Assembly: GCA_013115135.1 (NCBI GenBank)
Contig: JABANP010000142.1
Span: forward strand, 1-64,000
DNA length: 64,000 bases
Origin: Perkinsus olseni
Lineage: Eukaryota > Perkinsozoa > Perkinsida > Perkinsidae
Direction: 5' to 3'
The notes under the pieces were generated by a model that searched no databases, was not told the origin of the DNA, and saw only the letters and a list, made by a program, of their open reading frames with translations. Made by a program: the position numbers and the translations under genes. Shown here one piece after another: positions 1 to 13,200 of the stretch; within the stretch, counting starts at the first letter, position 1; each line of letters begins with the position of its first letter.

Positions 1-239
1 CCCAACCTCATAGGCACTCGGCACCTAAACTCGGACTACATGCAGAAATGCAGCAGCAGATGATAATGATAGACTGCAGAGATAGTAGATGGATAATGGG
101 GTCGTCGATGCCAGAAATATCGGGTAATGACGGTCAGTTGCAGAATCAGCACAATTCCCGACGACCCCGTTTGCGTGAACGTGGATGAATTATTATGAAA
201 ATATTCAGTATCTCGGGGTTGACTGTGAGCATCACTATT
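1..239. other. intergenic edge, no gene seen
   Basis: No coding exon, RNA gene or clear repeat was recognised before the stop codon of the first minus-strand gene. A short plus-strand frame over 185-484 lies mostly antisense to that gene and has no motif. Confidence 0.5.
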
Positions 240-1400
240 TCACTGATACTGTGGAGCCCAACACAATAGCTGGCACGAGTTCCTCAGCCTGGCCGTACCC
301 CACAGCAAACCCAAACTTATGCGACTGTTGGTTGCTTGTGTGGCATAATTGTCGACAAAAAACCAAGCCGAGAAGTCAGAGCCTTCAGGAGCCTCCACTT
401 CGTATACCCAGTCCCCTTCGATTATGTCGAGTGCCCGCAGCTTCCGCCCTGGGAAGTGACCATCGAGTAGCAACATGGTCTTAGACGGAGAACGGTATCC
501 GAGACAACCAATATCGAACCGAACATGGAAGCTGTCCATAACAGCCATTTGAAGCAGTGGACCACCCGTCTTCCATGAGAATATAACAGGGCTCCCATCG
601 CGGTCATCACCACGAGCTAGGAGCAGAACTGTGAGCTCACCCGATACACTTGAAACTCTCATCTCCCTTACTGACTGCTTCACTTCCAGAAGATCTTCTG
701 ATCGACCAAACATCACAGATGGTTGGAGATGGATCCGGCTGACGAAGCGTTTGGGAGTGTGATAGGGCGGACTCGATATACAATAAATAGCTGCCGTATT
801 ATCGCTATTCGACAGGCAGCAGCATAAGCTATGGTCGAATCTGCAGTCGAGAAGTGGCGCCGATGTCGTTTCGATGGCGTCGTGAGAGGCACCGCCCAAC
901 ATAGATGAGTCGACAGGCTCACTGCTGCCAACATGTTGAATACTAATGAAGCCTTGAGTAGTGTATCCTACTCGTTCTGGATGTACAGCAGCCCCACTGG
1001 CGTGATAACCGACGAATACGAGCCTACCACTGTTGGGGTCGGGACAGAATTCTCTCACTCGAGCGCCATCTAAAGGATCGGCAATGGTTTTTGTGATCTG
1101 GGTACCATTACGTAGATCAACTTCGGTCATCAAGTAGTCATGGGATGAAGACTTCTCACTGAGCATGAGGCATCGGCCTGACGACAACCTGCCAAATAGT
1201 ACTCGCGCTGTGGTCGTGCCTAGGTCGATTCCTGGTGCCCTTTCGTATGCTACAACAGCTGGAAGGGCATACTCCCACAGCATGGTAAGACAGTCCAATA
1301 ATGGTGATCGTCCTCGACACACCGAGCGATTTAACAAAAGTAATACTGCTGCCACTCTCTGTCTGACACGACGACGGACGTACTCCTCGGTAGAGCCCAT
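240..1400 (-). CDS. uncharacterised intronless protein, about 386 aa
   Basis: An uninterrupted minus-strand frame runs from an ATG at 1400 (MGSTEEYVRRRVRQR) to a TGA at 240-242, about 386 residues. I do not recognise the family. The first 50 residues are basic and rich in Leu and Arg. The rest is mixed, with scattered hydrophobic strands such as GRLVFVGYH and LTVLLLARG that could form beta structure, perhaps a propeller-like fold, but no repeat register is clear. It has no signal peptide or obvious membrane segment. It lies 150 bases downstream of the DHX34-like gene on the same strand. The frame also stays open upstream of this ATG to 1559, so an earlier start is possible. An intronless frame this long is unusual beside the intron-rich neighbours. 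Confidence 0.5.
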   Translation of the reverse strand: MGSTEEYVRRRVRQRVAAVLLLLNRSVCRGRSPLLDCLTMLWEYALPAVVAYERAPGIDLGTTTARVLFGRLSSGRCLMLSEKSSSHDYLMTEVDLRNGTQITKTIADPLDGARVREFCPDPNSGRLVFVGYHASGAAVHPERVGYTTQGFISIQHVGSSEPVDSSMLGGASHDAIETTSAPLLDCRFDHSLCCCLSNSDNTAAIYCISSPPYHTPKRFVSRIHLQPSVMFGRSEDLLEVKQSVREMRVSSVSGELTVLLLARGDDRDGSPVIFSWKTGGPLLQMAVMDSFHVRFDIGCLGYRSPSKTMLLLDGHFPGRKLRALDIIEGDWVYEVEAPEGSDFSAWFFVDNYATQATNSRISLGLLWGTARLRNSCQLLCWAPQYQ

Positions 1401-1551
1401 GACATTGTGATGTCGAGATGGGTGGGGCGATAAATACGAAGTATCCTTGCAGGACAGCAGACTACTGATATTGCAGTAGCATGAGGGGATTGCACAAGGC
1501 AGCTGGCATGAGAAACCTTTTGAGTTGATGGTACGGAACAGTTGGTGAAGG

Positions 1552-4500
1552 TCAAGCACGTCCGTGGGACCTCTGATGTTCGAGGATCTCCATTGTATTC
1601 ATCGTGGAGAGGTCAAGACCGCAGTCCTCGCACTTAGCATTATCGTTAGCCTCGTCAGTCACCCCTGACTCCACCATGTCGCTTGGAACATCTGATGACG
1701 CACCTTGATGCGATAACATTGATAAGCACCTCGCAGGGTCGTTATCACCCTCCCCTCCTTGAGATATGCTGCTACACAAACGCCGCTTGTGGTCGCTGAT
1801 CTCCTTCCTGTTCAGTCGACCCTCAAACCCACAATCTGGGCATCGCCAATTAACCTGGCATATTTTGAGGGTTATCCTTCCGAGCGGTAGTAGCTTACTC
1901 TCAAGGAGTCCGAAACCTGTCCCGAAGTAACGTCAATGTCAGTGTCGTCGACATTGCCCCAAGTGAGCCATGATGCTACTCTTTCCCCTTGCAGGGAAGA
2001 TGTCAAAATACCGGCATCCCCCTCACTAATTATCTGCCAAGAGAATTCAACGGCGGCAGCCATGTCCTGCAGGTCCAGCATGCGGGACTGGAGTTCCTCC
2101 ATCTCTCCGGGGTGGCAGCTGTCTTCTTGAGCCCGACGTAACGCAGCTGGTAGCCGAACTTCACTACTAGGCTGATTGTCTGGATCGCCATGGTCCGGTG
2201 ATACAGCTGAGTCACCCCAGTCGAAGGCTTCGAACAATGCTGCAATCTCTAGATCTGTTCTGCCCTCCAACCACTTGCGTATGACTATAGCCGTGCCTGA
2301 ATAGCATCTGGTATACTCCGATAGTGGCTGGTTACGCTACATAGCAGCTTCTCGATCGATCCTTGAGTGGTAATATAGACCCGCTGATCAATGACTAGAG
2401 CATCGCTATGAGAGTTGGTATTGACATCAGCTGCTGCGAAGAGCAGGGTAGATAATAACGGTAGACGGATACAATGAACAACGAAAGGACGGTACCTCGA
2501 GGAAGCATGAACCGTGAGTGATGGTCCATGGACGACGTCCAAGCAGATCGTATCGACACCCTTGCAGCGAGGCTCACGTTAGTAGTAAAGACGAGAAGCC
2601 TAGACACTCCGTTTGTGGTGATATCTCGTTAGCGATGGGATAGAGGACACTCTGTGGATGTATGCTTGCATACCTATCCGCCGTCAAACTCCCAGCCAGT
2701 ACTGTGAATAGACCTGAGCCAACAGGGAGGATGAGCTAAAGACAGCAAGTGATGGTGTGAGATGAGCAGGCCCTCCTCACAGTCTTTGGCTGTCCCTTCG
2801 GTCCTGTTACTTCTAGCTGGGTATGCAATGTTAGGATAGAGGGCCTTACCGATGCACATCGCTAAGAGACGCATCTTGGCGGAGGATAGCTGATCGGCTA
2901 TGCCAAATAACCTACGGTTGAAGGAGGCCCGACCCCAGGACGGAGGAGCGAAGTCGAACAACTTCACAAGCATACCTCTCTCCACCCCCACTGCCACCAT
3001 CAGCTAAGCGTAGGTCAAATTCAATGTCGAGCTGCCTCAGTCTGAGACTCCGCTCCCCCACATCAGAGGCCCGCAGTTTACGAGCTTTCCGAGCCTATTA
3101 GTGAGGTGAGTGATATGCAACGCAGCAAGAACAACGGTAGTGTCTGACCGGTTGATGGCCAGTGAAACGCCTCCTACCACCACAGCTGTCGTCGCTGTCT
3201 ACATCGTCATCGGAATCCTCTTCAACTCCAGAGAACTGAGACAATTCAGTGTCGTCTGCGGAGACTCTAAACTAGCCTTCACCTTTTCTATTTCTTCCTT
3301 GCCACCCGTAATCATATCAACATCGAGTATCTTCCTCCCCCTATGAAGTTGTTGGGCCTTCAGCTTAGCCAACTCTGATCGCAGTCTCTGAGCAGATATC
3401 GATCCAGACTCACATCGAACAGCTCAAAATGACCTGTTTATCTCTATCAGCAGCCGGGTCGGTGGTGGCAGCGCCCACCTCACTACTGTCCCCCTCGTGT
3501 CGGCCTTCTAGGAGCGCCATGGCGTCCACTTGCGTCTTCTTCTGGGTATCTGATGACGCTGCGTTCCCTACAGACTGGGTGACACTATCAACCCGTAGCA
3601 GCTGATCTTCCTCCTCTTCCCTCTCTCAACTGGCCCTGTAGCTGTTGGGCTGATTTACTCATTTCGTACCTGGATCCCTTGACGCAGTTACATGAGAGAT
3701 GAGCCTTGTACATCTTAGACTCGTCGATGCCCCTTTCCCGCGCCCAACGCCTAGCTCCCTCTCTGCTCTGCACTCGTCGCTTCAACCAGGCGGTGTATCT
3801 GATAGGCATCAGAGTCATCCGGCCTCCAACAACACGGACAATTGGGAGTACACATTATAGCAGGTGAAGAGATCACCGCTGTCACTGAGTAGGTCCGCGT
3901 TGTCATCGCTACTGTATTCACCATACCGGAATGGCGAATGGAAGTTGAGGGAGGCAGCGATGATCGTAGCAACCCGCATAGCTGTCGTGCCCGAGAATCT
4001 GTCGGATTCCCATGAGCTAGTTAGTCCAAAGCTGCACCATTTAGCGTTACCATGGACATTAGGAGCATATTGCCCACAGATATCGATACCGGTAGTCGAG
4101 AAAGCACCTGGTGGGATGACGAGAGGCGCCTCTCGAGATGGTCCGAGTCTTACTCTTCCTGTTGGTGTGAGACGTAGTGTAGTCGAGTGGGCGCTAGTCC
4201 TAGTAGCTGCTCTGGCTAAGCAAAGGTAGTTACGTGCCAGCCTGAGGGTATCCTCTGGTATATCTAACGAACTGGTGATAGTGACGACTAGGAGGGAGGA
4301 GGATACCTGTCGGGAATCTGAACCCATCCCTTGGTGATACATCCACATCCAAGGCTAGTAGCTGCAAGAGGCTGTGGACGAGGGAGTGGAAATTACGAGT
4401 TATCTAAACAGCAGTGTGGCGAGAGGATAATGCTAGTGGCGGCCGTCATGGCCACCTCTCCCCGCAGACCTCCGGACGGGTATAGCCCATCATGTGACGG

Positions 4501-6676
4501 CAGAGTTCCTCCGAATACCTACAGATGATTGTGGTATCGGCGACATCCACACACAGCCCTACATCCTATAGCACTGTCCAGGACCTGTACGTCCAGCTCT
4601 TCCCTTCCTTTGATCAGCACTAGCCTGTGATATCCATTGTTCTGCCAGTCGTCTGGTGCTGCTCCCTGCGTCTACGCTCATCTCCTTAACTTTACCACTG
4701 TCTATCACAAAACGTATACCATCTATTGTGATACTCGTCTCTGCCACATTGGTTGCAATGACGCATTTTCGCATACCTCAAATACAGCGACTATACTCTA
4801 ATGATACCATGATGTAATGCTGAACACGGCCCACCTCGAGGGGCGATATCGAACGCCTTGTCCTGCTCTTCAACCGGCAGTTGAGCATGCAAGGGTAGCT
4901 AACAAGCAAGGCATGGCTGCACTGGAAGGCGAAGTGGGTCATTACAGGTATCCATGTACGAGAGACTTCAGTATCATCTCGTATAGCGTTACAGAGGCAT
5001 TCTATCTCCTGCGCGCCACTCAGGAATACCAACGCATCACCGCTTTGATGCTTGGGTGTACTCGCATGGATCTTCTTTAACAACGCTAGGTATGGCCCGC
5101 AATCTACACGATAGTAGCAACAACGAATCCGCAATAGACCAGTATCCGATACACGCGTACCGAGTACGGCTTCCTTGGCATTGCTTGGTCCATCGTCCCC
5201 CTTCCTCCGTCGACGGGAGGGCGGAAGGCTACGGTGCATGTTAGCAGCAGCCTGTGGTGGAGGCTCTCCTCTCATACGGATGTATCTGATAAATGACAGC
5301 AGCCTGTATCAGCAAGGGATGAGGTTGCGATTACTCTGTAGTAACGGGATAGCTTCTTCCACTGACAGAGATCACTGCCGACTCCGAGAGATTGAACAGA
5401 TCGCGGAAGTGCTCCGTATCGAAGGTAGCACTCATCAGTATCTGACCAGGCATGAACGATAGAAGCCTATGATAGCAGTGGTCGAGCTACGATCTTGAGA
5501 TCACTTCTCCTTTGCAACAACTCCGGTATGTAAGTTAGTATCACATCCATGGGAGCATGCCGCTCATGCACCTTACCACGACCATCATAAATATGATGTA
5601 GACGAGGATAGACTTACTTCATCCAAGAGTAAAACGTTGAAGTCGGAGAGCTCACCATCGGACTCTAGCAGCCTCAGCAACAAGCCTTCGGTCACCTGTA
5701 GTGTTCGGTTTCTACTATTGAAAGCCATGAGGCAGGCTCACGAAAAGTATCCTAGTGTGGCGAGTCCTGGTGTTGTCGAAGCGCATTTGGTAGGCGACTC
5801 GACTGCCTGTGGATGATGATTGGATGAAGAGTATGGATAAGTGGCGCAGTACCCCAGGCCTGAAGCTGCTCTGTCTGTACTCTCCGACACAATGACATCG
5901 CAGCAAGACGTCGAGGTTGTGTACCTGAAGAAGAACCACTGACAGACCCAGGGGAGTAAGCATCATCCTCACATATGATGGAAGCATCTCGATCGGCCTC
6001 TAGCAAGTATCTATTGAAAGGATGGTACGTATGCAGGCTGGGATGGAGAGCTCCTACTGAGGCACTTGTGTGGACTTGCCGCACCCAGTGTCTCCCGCTA
6101 TGAGGACGATCCGACTAGATTCCATGGCGGCCAACTGAACGGGAACTTCAGATGCCCTTCCAGAGTGCTGCGGTGGCCTTACTATCTGCTCGCGATGCTT
6201 TGCGATAGGCAGAGCAGCGCGTGAGCTCATTAACTTCCTCAACTTCTGATTACTCTGCTTCAGTCTCATATCCGAGTAAAAGCGTATTGCATCCTCAAAG
6301 ACCTCATCTCGAGAGGAGTGGTGGCGACCCCCTTGCAGCATCTACACGTAACGTCCATCAGGGGTGGCCATGTGCTAGGCTCATACCGGTATTGAGAAAT
6401 TGATAGTATACTTCCTCTCGAAGGATGACCTCTCATGACTACCGCTATCGCTGTGCGACCTCCGCGCCTGCTAGGATGAATGGGTGGTACGCTGAATTTA
6501 CTGAGATACCCTACAGTGACTCGGTGCCTGTACATCTCCAGGAAGGCATCAAAGTCCTCCTCGCAGCCAGCTAGCATCCCTCGGGAGCCAGCACTGCCTG
6601 CTTCAAAGAGCCGCTCGCGTATTCTGGCCTCCACTTCTCCCCTCTCATCATGATCACGGTAGTGTTTGGACATCAT
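1552..6676 (-). CDS. DHX34: DHX34-type DEAH/DEVH-box RNA helicase
   Basis: A superfamily 2 RNA helicase spread over many short exons. In animals DHX34 promotes nonsense-mediated mRNA decay by remodelling UPF1 complexes. Visible in order: N terminus from ATG 6676 ([19 protein letters not shown]); motif [11 protein letters not shown] near 6070-6100; motif II split by an intron, LLLDE near 5610-5625 then VHERH near 5565, giving DEVH as in DHX34; motif III MSAT near 5430; motif [19 protein letters not shown] and motif [14 protein letters not shown] at 4570-4770. The helicase-associated region at 3580-4350 carries [10 protein letters not shown] and [10 protein letters not shown], typical of DHX34. 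The block [17 protein letters not shown] (about 2400-2450) matches its C-terminal OB-like region. The last exons hold two zinc-finger-like motifs, CPDCGF with a distal H and C (about 1790-1850) and CEDCGLDL...HQRSH (about 1555-1630). Introns of 44-46 nt were resolved near 1855-1898 and 2295-2340. Family call is strong; some inner exon borders are unresolved. Confidence 0.85.
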
Positions 6677-6803
6677 CCCCGAGAGAGACCCCCACCACTG
6701 CGAGGTTAATATACTTCCATGTTCAATACTCGATAACGAAAGAGCTACGCTGGCCGAATGATACGTCGCTAGACACCCTATTCAAGGAACATGGCGGTCA
6801 TCA

Positions 6804-8441
6804 TCACGTACAGGTCTTGAGGGCAGTTCTAACTCTCTCGTCTCTGTCGATCACAGGGGTCGGGAGTACCTGATAGGCAGCACCTCCACTGAAGGGCATA
6901 AGACAGTGCGAACAGACTAGGGAGAAAGGCTCTTCCGGAGCTGCGGCAGGGTTTTCCCCTTCGTCGTCGATAACAGCACGTGGCTTTCCGATAACTGAGA
7001 CCTCACTACGAGGGGGTATCTACAAAGCCTGTAGAGGACAGTTGCGAGTACTCAACAACCCCACCACAGCAGCGGCCACTCTCAGAGGGTCGGCATAGAG
7101 ATCAATCGATCGACCTGTTCCTCCGCCGACGGCAGGATTGAGCGTCAATTCAATGCTCTCAACCACCTTCAACTTCTCCTCATACATTGCCAGCTTCTGC
7201 AACACCTAAAACCTTAATCGACCGCCGGCCACCAAGGCCCAGAAGCGACCGTGTAACTAATGGTGGAGCACCTCTTCTCGACATTCGTATTCCTGCTGCG
7301 CTAGGATGATGATCTGCTTCGCCCCTTCTAAAGAGACCTCACAGTCCCTCTCCTGTTGGCTGCGCATATCTGTTCCTTCAGCGGGGTCGCCCTCTTCAGC
7401 CTGCAATGCGCTTCATCAGGCCGCGTTGATCCTCTTCCTCCATCATCACCTCCCTCTCCTTCATTTGTTTCTTCTCCTTCGCCTCTCGTCGCCTCTGCAA
7501 TGTCTCCAATTGCCTCTCGAGTTGTTCAACCTATCAGCAGTATTCCGTGTGGCCACTCGCATGCATCATGATACCCTGTCGTTGTACTGCTCTTCCAGCC
7601 TTCTCAGTCTTCCCCTTTCAGTTCTCTCCTCAACAATCCTACTCTGTATCGAGGAGTCGATTTCCTTCAACGCTTTCTCTCGGATGAAGTCGGCGAGGAC
7701 AGCGCAGGAACCTCACAAGCAAGCGGATACGACCTCTCACACATCACCCAGGCTGCTGCAGCGGCAAACTCGAAAACACACCAGATTGTTCGAGGCTCAC
7801 AGTGGTTGGAGAAGTAACTGCCCGGTGGCATGGTGATATTATCAGCGGTACCTCCATCAGGTGCTAGGCCGTAGTGAGCTTGGAATAACATTACACCACC
7901 ACTACACTGGAATCGAGCCAGTCAAACAGTTCCTCAAACTGATAACGCAAACCTCCCCTATTTCGTGTTCTAGCAACATCAATAACAGATGTTATGGCAT
8001 ATAGTGGAGTCCCATTATGCAAAACAATGACCATGATACACTCCCACGACGCTGCGTCGGTTGGACGGTAGCCTCGAGTACTGCGGCAACTAGCCATTAC
8101 TACTGATACTCTCGAAGTCATGACCAGCATCTGATAGAGAAGGAGAACCAGAGTAAAACCAGCCGACGTATTGACTCACTTGACTTCATGCCAGCTGGAT
8201 CATAGACTACGATACTCTCGAGTCGGGCACGCCGTCCACCAGGACCATGCCCTCCCGCATCTACAGGCCCCCTTCCCTCCTCCCTCTCCTTGAGGGGATC
8301 AATCTAGGATAGTGCAGGAGATGTGTGGGGTAGGGCATTGTTGGTGATGCCTACCGATCCATTGCCTCCATCATCGAAGGCATTCTGCTCTTCCTCACTC
8401 TCGTACTCCATCCCGAATTCAACCTCACCACATAGCTCCAT
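6804..8441 (-). CDS. uncharacterised protein with central coiled coil
   Basis: Minus-strand exons. A start ATG at 8441 (MELCGEVEFGMEYESEEEQ) follows an AG acceptor-like site. Exons near 7890-8130 encode a globular segment ending YQFEELFDWLDSS. Exons at 7560-7700 and 7270-7540 encode strongly charged heptad-like coiled coil (IREKALKEIDSSIQSR, LERQLETLQRRREAKEKKQ). A following exon gives LQKLAMYEEKLKVVESIEL, and the last ends with CSHCLMPF...RTALKTCT and a TGA at 6804-6806. Introns such as the 46-nt one near 7450 restore the frame (KEREAEEGDPAEG). The CxxC in the last exon could be half of a metal site but no partner pair is clear. I do not recognise the family; a structural or cytoskeletal role is only a guess from the coiled coil. 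It lies 130 bases from the DHX34 gene, same strand. Confidence 0.5.
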
Positions 8442-8721
8442 ACACCTATGTGTCGCAGCATGAAGGGGACAGCAGAAGCAGAAGCACGTACCATGCCACA
8501 ATAGACATCCGAGAGAGAATGAAGACCGACGATAGAAGGAAAAAGAAGCAGGCTATCAAGGCCAGGTAGGCACTGAGAGGGCAGTTGGACTACCCTAGAA
8601 GATACCCTGAGGACAGCACTGACCTAGCACCGGTATGATGGGATGCCTCCCTCCCTTCGCCCAGAGCACCTATTCCAGAGGTCCCAAGGGAGGTGTCATC
8701 GTTGACCACGGAAGGCAAAAC

Positions 8722-9893
8722 CTACCAGCGAGCAGCAGGGGAGGCGACTAGCACGCTAGGTGATAGTAGGCCTACATGCTCTGCCACTGGACAAACGTGC
8801 TCCTTGAAGAGTGCTGCCGGGAAGAGCGCTATAAGAGATCCCTGTACATAATGAGGTGGTTAATAGCGTATGCTTTTGCGTATGAACTAACTTACGAAGG
8901 TGAGAATAATGAAGAGTGCTACGAAGCCGGTGACCCATTTAACGGAGAACATAGCCTTGTCGGCTCTATTGGGCTCGAGGGTCATCGCACTCAGTCGTCT
9001 ACGGTAACTATGCGGTGATGAACAGTAGTGGACGGAGGCCGACTGCTGCTACTTCTCCTCTTTACCCGAATCTAGACGTTCCCGTGACTATGAAGGTGGC
9101 TGCAGTGCAGAGGGAAATAATGCTGGTAAGGATGACGAAGATCTGATAAGGAAACCATACCTGATGACTTGAGGAGAGCAAACAGCGGTGCTGAACAAGC
9201 TGTTCGGGAGTACGAGTAGGTGTGATACTCACCGTTCCAGTGGCAGCGGTAGTGACTAATACGGCATCAGCAACTTGGCAGTCCGATTCTGAGACTACCT
9301 TCGAATGGTCGGCGACAAGACCCCCCACCTGCATACAGCTTACGAGACTGTGGCTACAAGCATGGCGTACCATGTCCTGGCATTCCCTCGCAATTCTTAT
9401 GGACGGATACCTCTTCACCGCATCCTCATTACCCAGCAGCTTCATGCCGCTCAACCCAAACTGGAGCACAACCTTACCTAGTCGAGTAGGCACAAGTCGT
9501 GAGAAGAGAGTGTTGGACCCTTTTCCCCACCCGTCCAGGTACCCAAGTTGAGCTCCTTCCATGAGCATGTGTACCAATCACCCAAGTAGAGGGCTGTGAA
9601 GGCTAGGACGAAACCAACTGAGAATGGGACGACAATGTTGCCAGTTCCGAAGGGCAACAGAATCACAACATGACATCGAACACTCGACTAGCTCTCATCA
9701 AGACAAGGTGCCGGATATCACTGAACCTACGTGAGGTGAATACACATGCTGCCGTGGTATACACTGGTGTCCGACACGGGAGGACTTCTTTATGCCGAGA
9801 GGTGGGACTGAGAGGAGGGCCACCACCACAGCGATGATGGACTTATGCTGAGGATAACAGCGACCAACTCACCAACAGCAGCAACAACAGCAT
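8722..9893 (-). CDS. predicted membrane protein with N-terminal hydrophobic segment
   Basis: Minus-strand exons from an ATG at 9893 (run of six Leu, then an intron) to a TAG at 8722-8724. The start looks like a signal peptide or first membrane segment (LLLLLL then HKSIIAVVVALLSVPPLG). Further hydrophobic segments are VPFSVGFVLAFTALYLGDW (about 9590-9640), FPYQIFVILTSIISLCTAA (about 9090-9160) and WVTGFVALFIILTF (about 8890-8930, interrupted by an intron). Between them is a soluble stretch with several Cys and charged residues (VADHSKVVSESDCQVADAV). The pattern suggests four membrane passes with a lumenal loop. No family was recognised. Exon joins at 8890, 9230 and 9480-9530 keep frame. Confidence 0.45.
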
Positions 9894-10080
9894 GTTAGAC
9901 AGGATAGAATGCTGGACATTGAGGGAGCTCAGGATCGGAGGCTATGATGATGCATATCAACTGAGCAGTAGCGAAATCCCCGCGTGCTCGCTATAACGGT
10001 ACTGTAGGGAATTAACCATGGAACGCGACAGGTGACGCGGTGAGTAATAGTAATTATAAGGAGTACGTTGGTAGTGGTAT

Positions 10081-10108
10081 GGACGTGAAGGGACGTGAAG
10101 GGACGTGA
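10081..10108. repeat. short tandem repeat, 10-bp unit
   Basis: GGACGTGAAG is repeated nearly three times, the last copy ending GGACGTGA, in the spacer between the membrane-protein gene and the USP36-like gene, both minus. Confidence 0.9.
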
Positions 10109-10226
10109 TTGATGGAATATGAGACAGTAAGTACCACTACTACGCTGAGTAGTAGTATATGATAACATGAGAGACCGTATCAATCGACAACAACAAGAAT
10201 AACAGGAAACCGTTACAGGATATTGT

Positions 10227-13200
10227 TCAACTAGGCTTGAGACAAAGACTATGGTCGTTATCAGCTGCTGCTGCTGCTGCTGCTGCTCTAGGTGGCACTT
10301 TCCCTTTCCGATGACAACGATGACGAAGTCTTTTATCCCTCATCATCTGCTGCTTGTTCCTTGGTCCGTGAAGCCCTGCCTTCGCACGCCTATATGCCGC
10401 AGCAAAGTCGTTATTCTGAGACAACAGGAAAGCAGCTGCATGAAAGGATTGCGGGAAGGCTGCACGCAGACTCACCTTGGCCTCGACATGCTGACGAACC
10501 TTGTGTCTATTCTTCCCCTTGTCGTATTCTCTATCATGGGAGTCTCTCATGGCTATCTTAGGTTGTAGTTTCCTTTGAGCTTGCATCATAGCCTCCTTCC
10601 TAGCCTGCTCTGTCTTATCCTTATCAATACCCTCTTCACCCTCCTCCTCCTCATCATCATCACTATCCCAGGAAGATATCTGACGAGAGTGCGTATTCAC
10701 TATGCGTCCATATGACAGCGTTTACTAACCTTGTTGGCACCGTATTGAGAGCGAACACTCCTCGCAAGGGAAGCTCGTTCCTTTGCCTTGATAGTGGCAG
10801 AGGTACCAGAGGATGCTGGTCGTACAACCTACCATACCCGACAACCGTGAACCTTGGCATGGATAATAGTTCTACTTCGGCTAGCACGACAGGCTCCTGG
10901 GCTGCGGCCTCCTGTGCGGAGTCACTAGTAGCATCCTTGGGTGCCAGATCATCACCGTCCTCCTCGTCATCACAGCCAACGCTTCTCTCATCACCATCAG
11001 CGAACTTCGGGGGGTGTAGACGGACTACTACAGCTTCTTGCAGTCCACCAGCTGGGGGCACTACCAAAATAAGACTGTCTGGCAGCAGCTACAGGATGTA
11101 ATGGCTGCGTACATTTTCGTCAGCCTTTTCCTCAGACACTCGCGCCTTCTTCGGAGACTTCTCCTCAGCAGTCGCTGCAGCCCGTTTGTTGCAGACAGCT
11201 GTTGAAGCCTGGAAAGGAACACCAAGGAACTACAAGCAGCGCCCAGCCTAACCTGTCCCTCGTACTACCTCTGCAGCGCTTGTCCGTGACGTAGTGGAAG
11301 GTGTAGATTCCGTGGTGGCAGTATGGTTATCAAGAGGCTCTCCTCTAGACGCAGTCGTAGAAGGAGTGTCAGGGGCCGAGGCAAGGGAGTTGTAGAACAA
11401 GGACTGATGCTGTAGGGGGTTAGGAACGGCTTTTCTGTCCTTCTTCTGAGCCTTCTCCGACACTGCTGGCTTACGCTCTGCCTCAACCTGCGGAGGGCAC
11501 TTCCAACACTATCTCGCAAGCATGCTGAAGTAGTGCAGGCCCGGTGGCGATGCCTTTACATTCAGCGGATGGTTCTTAGTATCCTTCTTCGACCGCTTCC
11601 TCTCATAGAACAATATGTATGCCTGCTGTGACAGGACAGTGTGCTCCTTGGCCTGAGAATGAGCTAATAACGAAGGAGGTAGTACTCCAAGCCTTACCGG
11701 GGTAACGGATTCATCATCACAGCAGTACCAGAATCCAGCGGGGTTCCGAACGAAAGCGTAGTAATGGCCCAATTGAGGGGTGGCACCCGAGTGAACCAAG
11801 ACCCCAGACCTGAGCACCGTAGCACCTCCCGTGGCCGACTACTCCCATGCTCCCCTTACAGAGTATATTTGCTCGGGACGGCGGCACTACGGGTGGGGCT
11901 ACTATCAGCAATGAACTTCGAGAGGTCGAGCTCCTTCTCGTACTTTACATAATGGCCATCCTGCAACACCATGAATGTGTGGTCCTATCTCCCGTCCTAC
12001 TACCTTCTGTCGACGACCGCCAAAGCGTCCATATCCGTAACGCTTTAGACTGAGTGTAAGGTTCATGGGTGCATCATACAAGGATGTGGTCTTCTTAGCA
12101 GTCACAGTACGTTTACATTTAGCACACTTATAAGCATTTTGTTCTGACATAGGATGACCCCGGTGTGCATGGATCGAGCATGGCAGAACTGCAGCCCTAC
12201 TACTGCTACTACCTTTGAATATTTCCGGGGCGAAATAACGTGTAAGGCACTCGTCTATGGTACGACATCTCTAAAGAAGTGAATCACGGGGAGAGTAGCG
12301 CGAGCGAGGCAGTACATTGATAGATAGGCTTATGTCCATGTCAAAATGAAAGGTGCTGGAAACGTGGCCGCAGTTGCCACATTGTATACGTTGAGCGGTG
12401 TGATAGCCGAACATCTGTCCAAGCATGGTAGTCTGCGACACCAGTGGGTTTACAAAAGGAGCCTAATGACACGAATGAGCACTCCATAGCGGACTGAGCA
12501 GATGATACCTTCCTATTCTGAGCTGATGATGATATCTTAGGAGGAAGAGCTTCACTCCTTATACAAGTATCAATCAGCTGCCTCAAGGCATCATGTGCAT
12601 CCTCTTGCCGACCCGGACGGAAACGAGCAAAGAAGAGGTTCAAGTAGCGTAGAATCTGATACAGGCTACGATGCATCCTGATACAACCTCTCCCACACTC
12701 AATGATAACCTCTGTTGGGGATATGTGTCCACCGTGACTCTGATGTATTCGACAGATAAGGCTAGAAAGGTTACACAGGCCGCACCATACACCCTGAAGT
12801 AGGACTTTACCCAATACTGGGCGTAGAGGATGACTATTACCGCCCGCTTCCTAGCACAGGTCTTTTCATGGACCTTGGCCTCACTGGCTTGGGCGAAGGC
12901 GCTCACGTAGGAGAGGCATTGAAGGGTCGAGTTGAGGTAGCAGGTATTGCCCTGGTTCCGTAGACCAGCACCATAACTGATTAATACATCCATTGTAGGT
13001 GATAATGTGGTATTAATTCCAACGTAATTACGATTTAGATGTCCGCCAGCCATGATAGTGGTCCAGTCCACCCTCTTTAAACACCCATTTGTTGGGCCTC
13101 TGCGGCGCATTGTCCTTCTTATCAAGACCAGAGAGACCCTGACATGGGTTCGCTAATCCCAACAAGAAACCTTACAAGGATCAGCCCCTACGGCCCCCGA

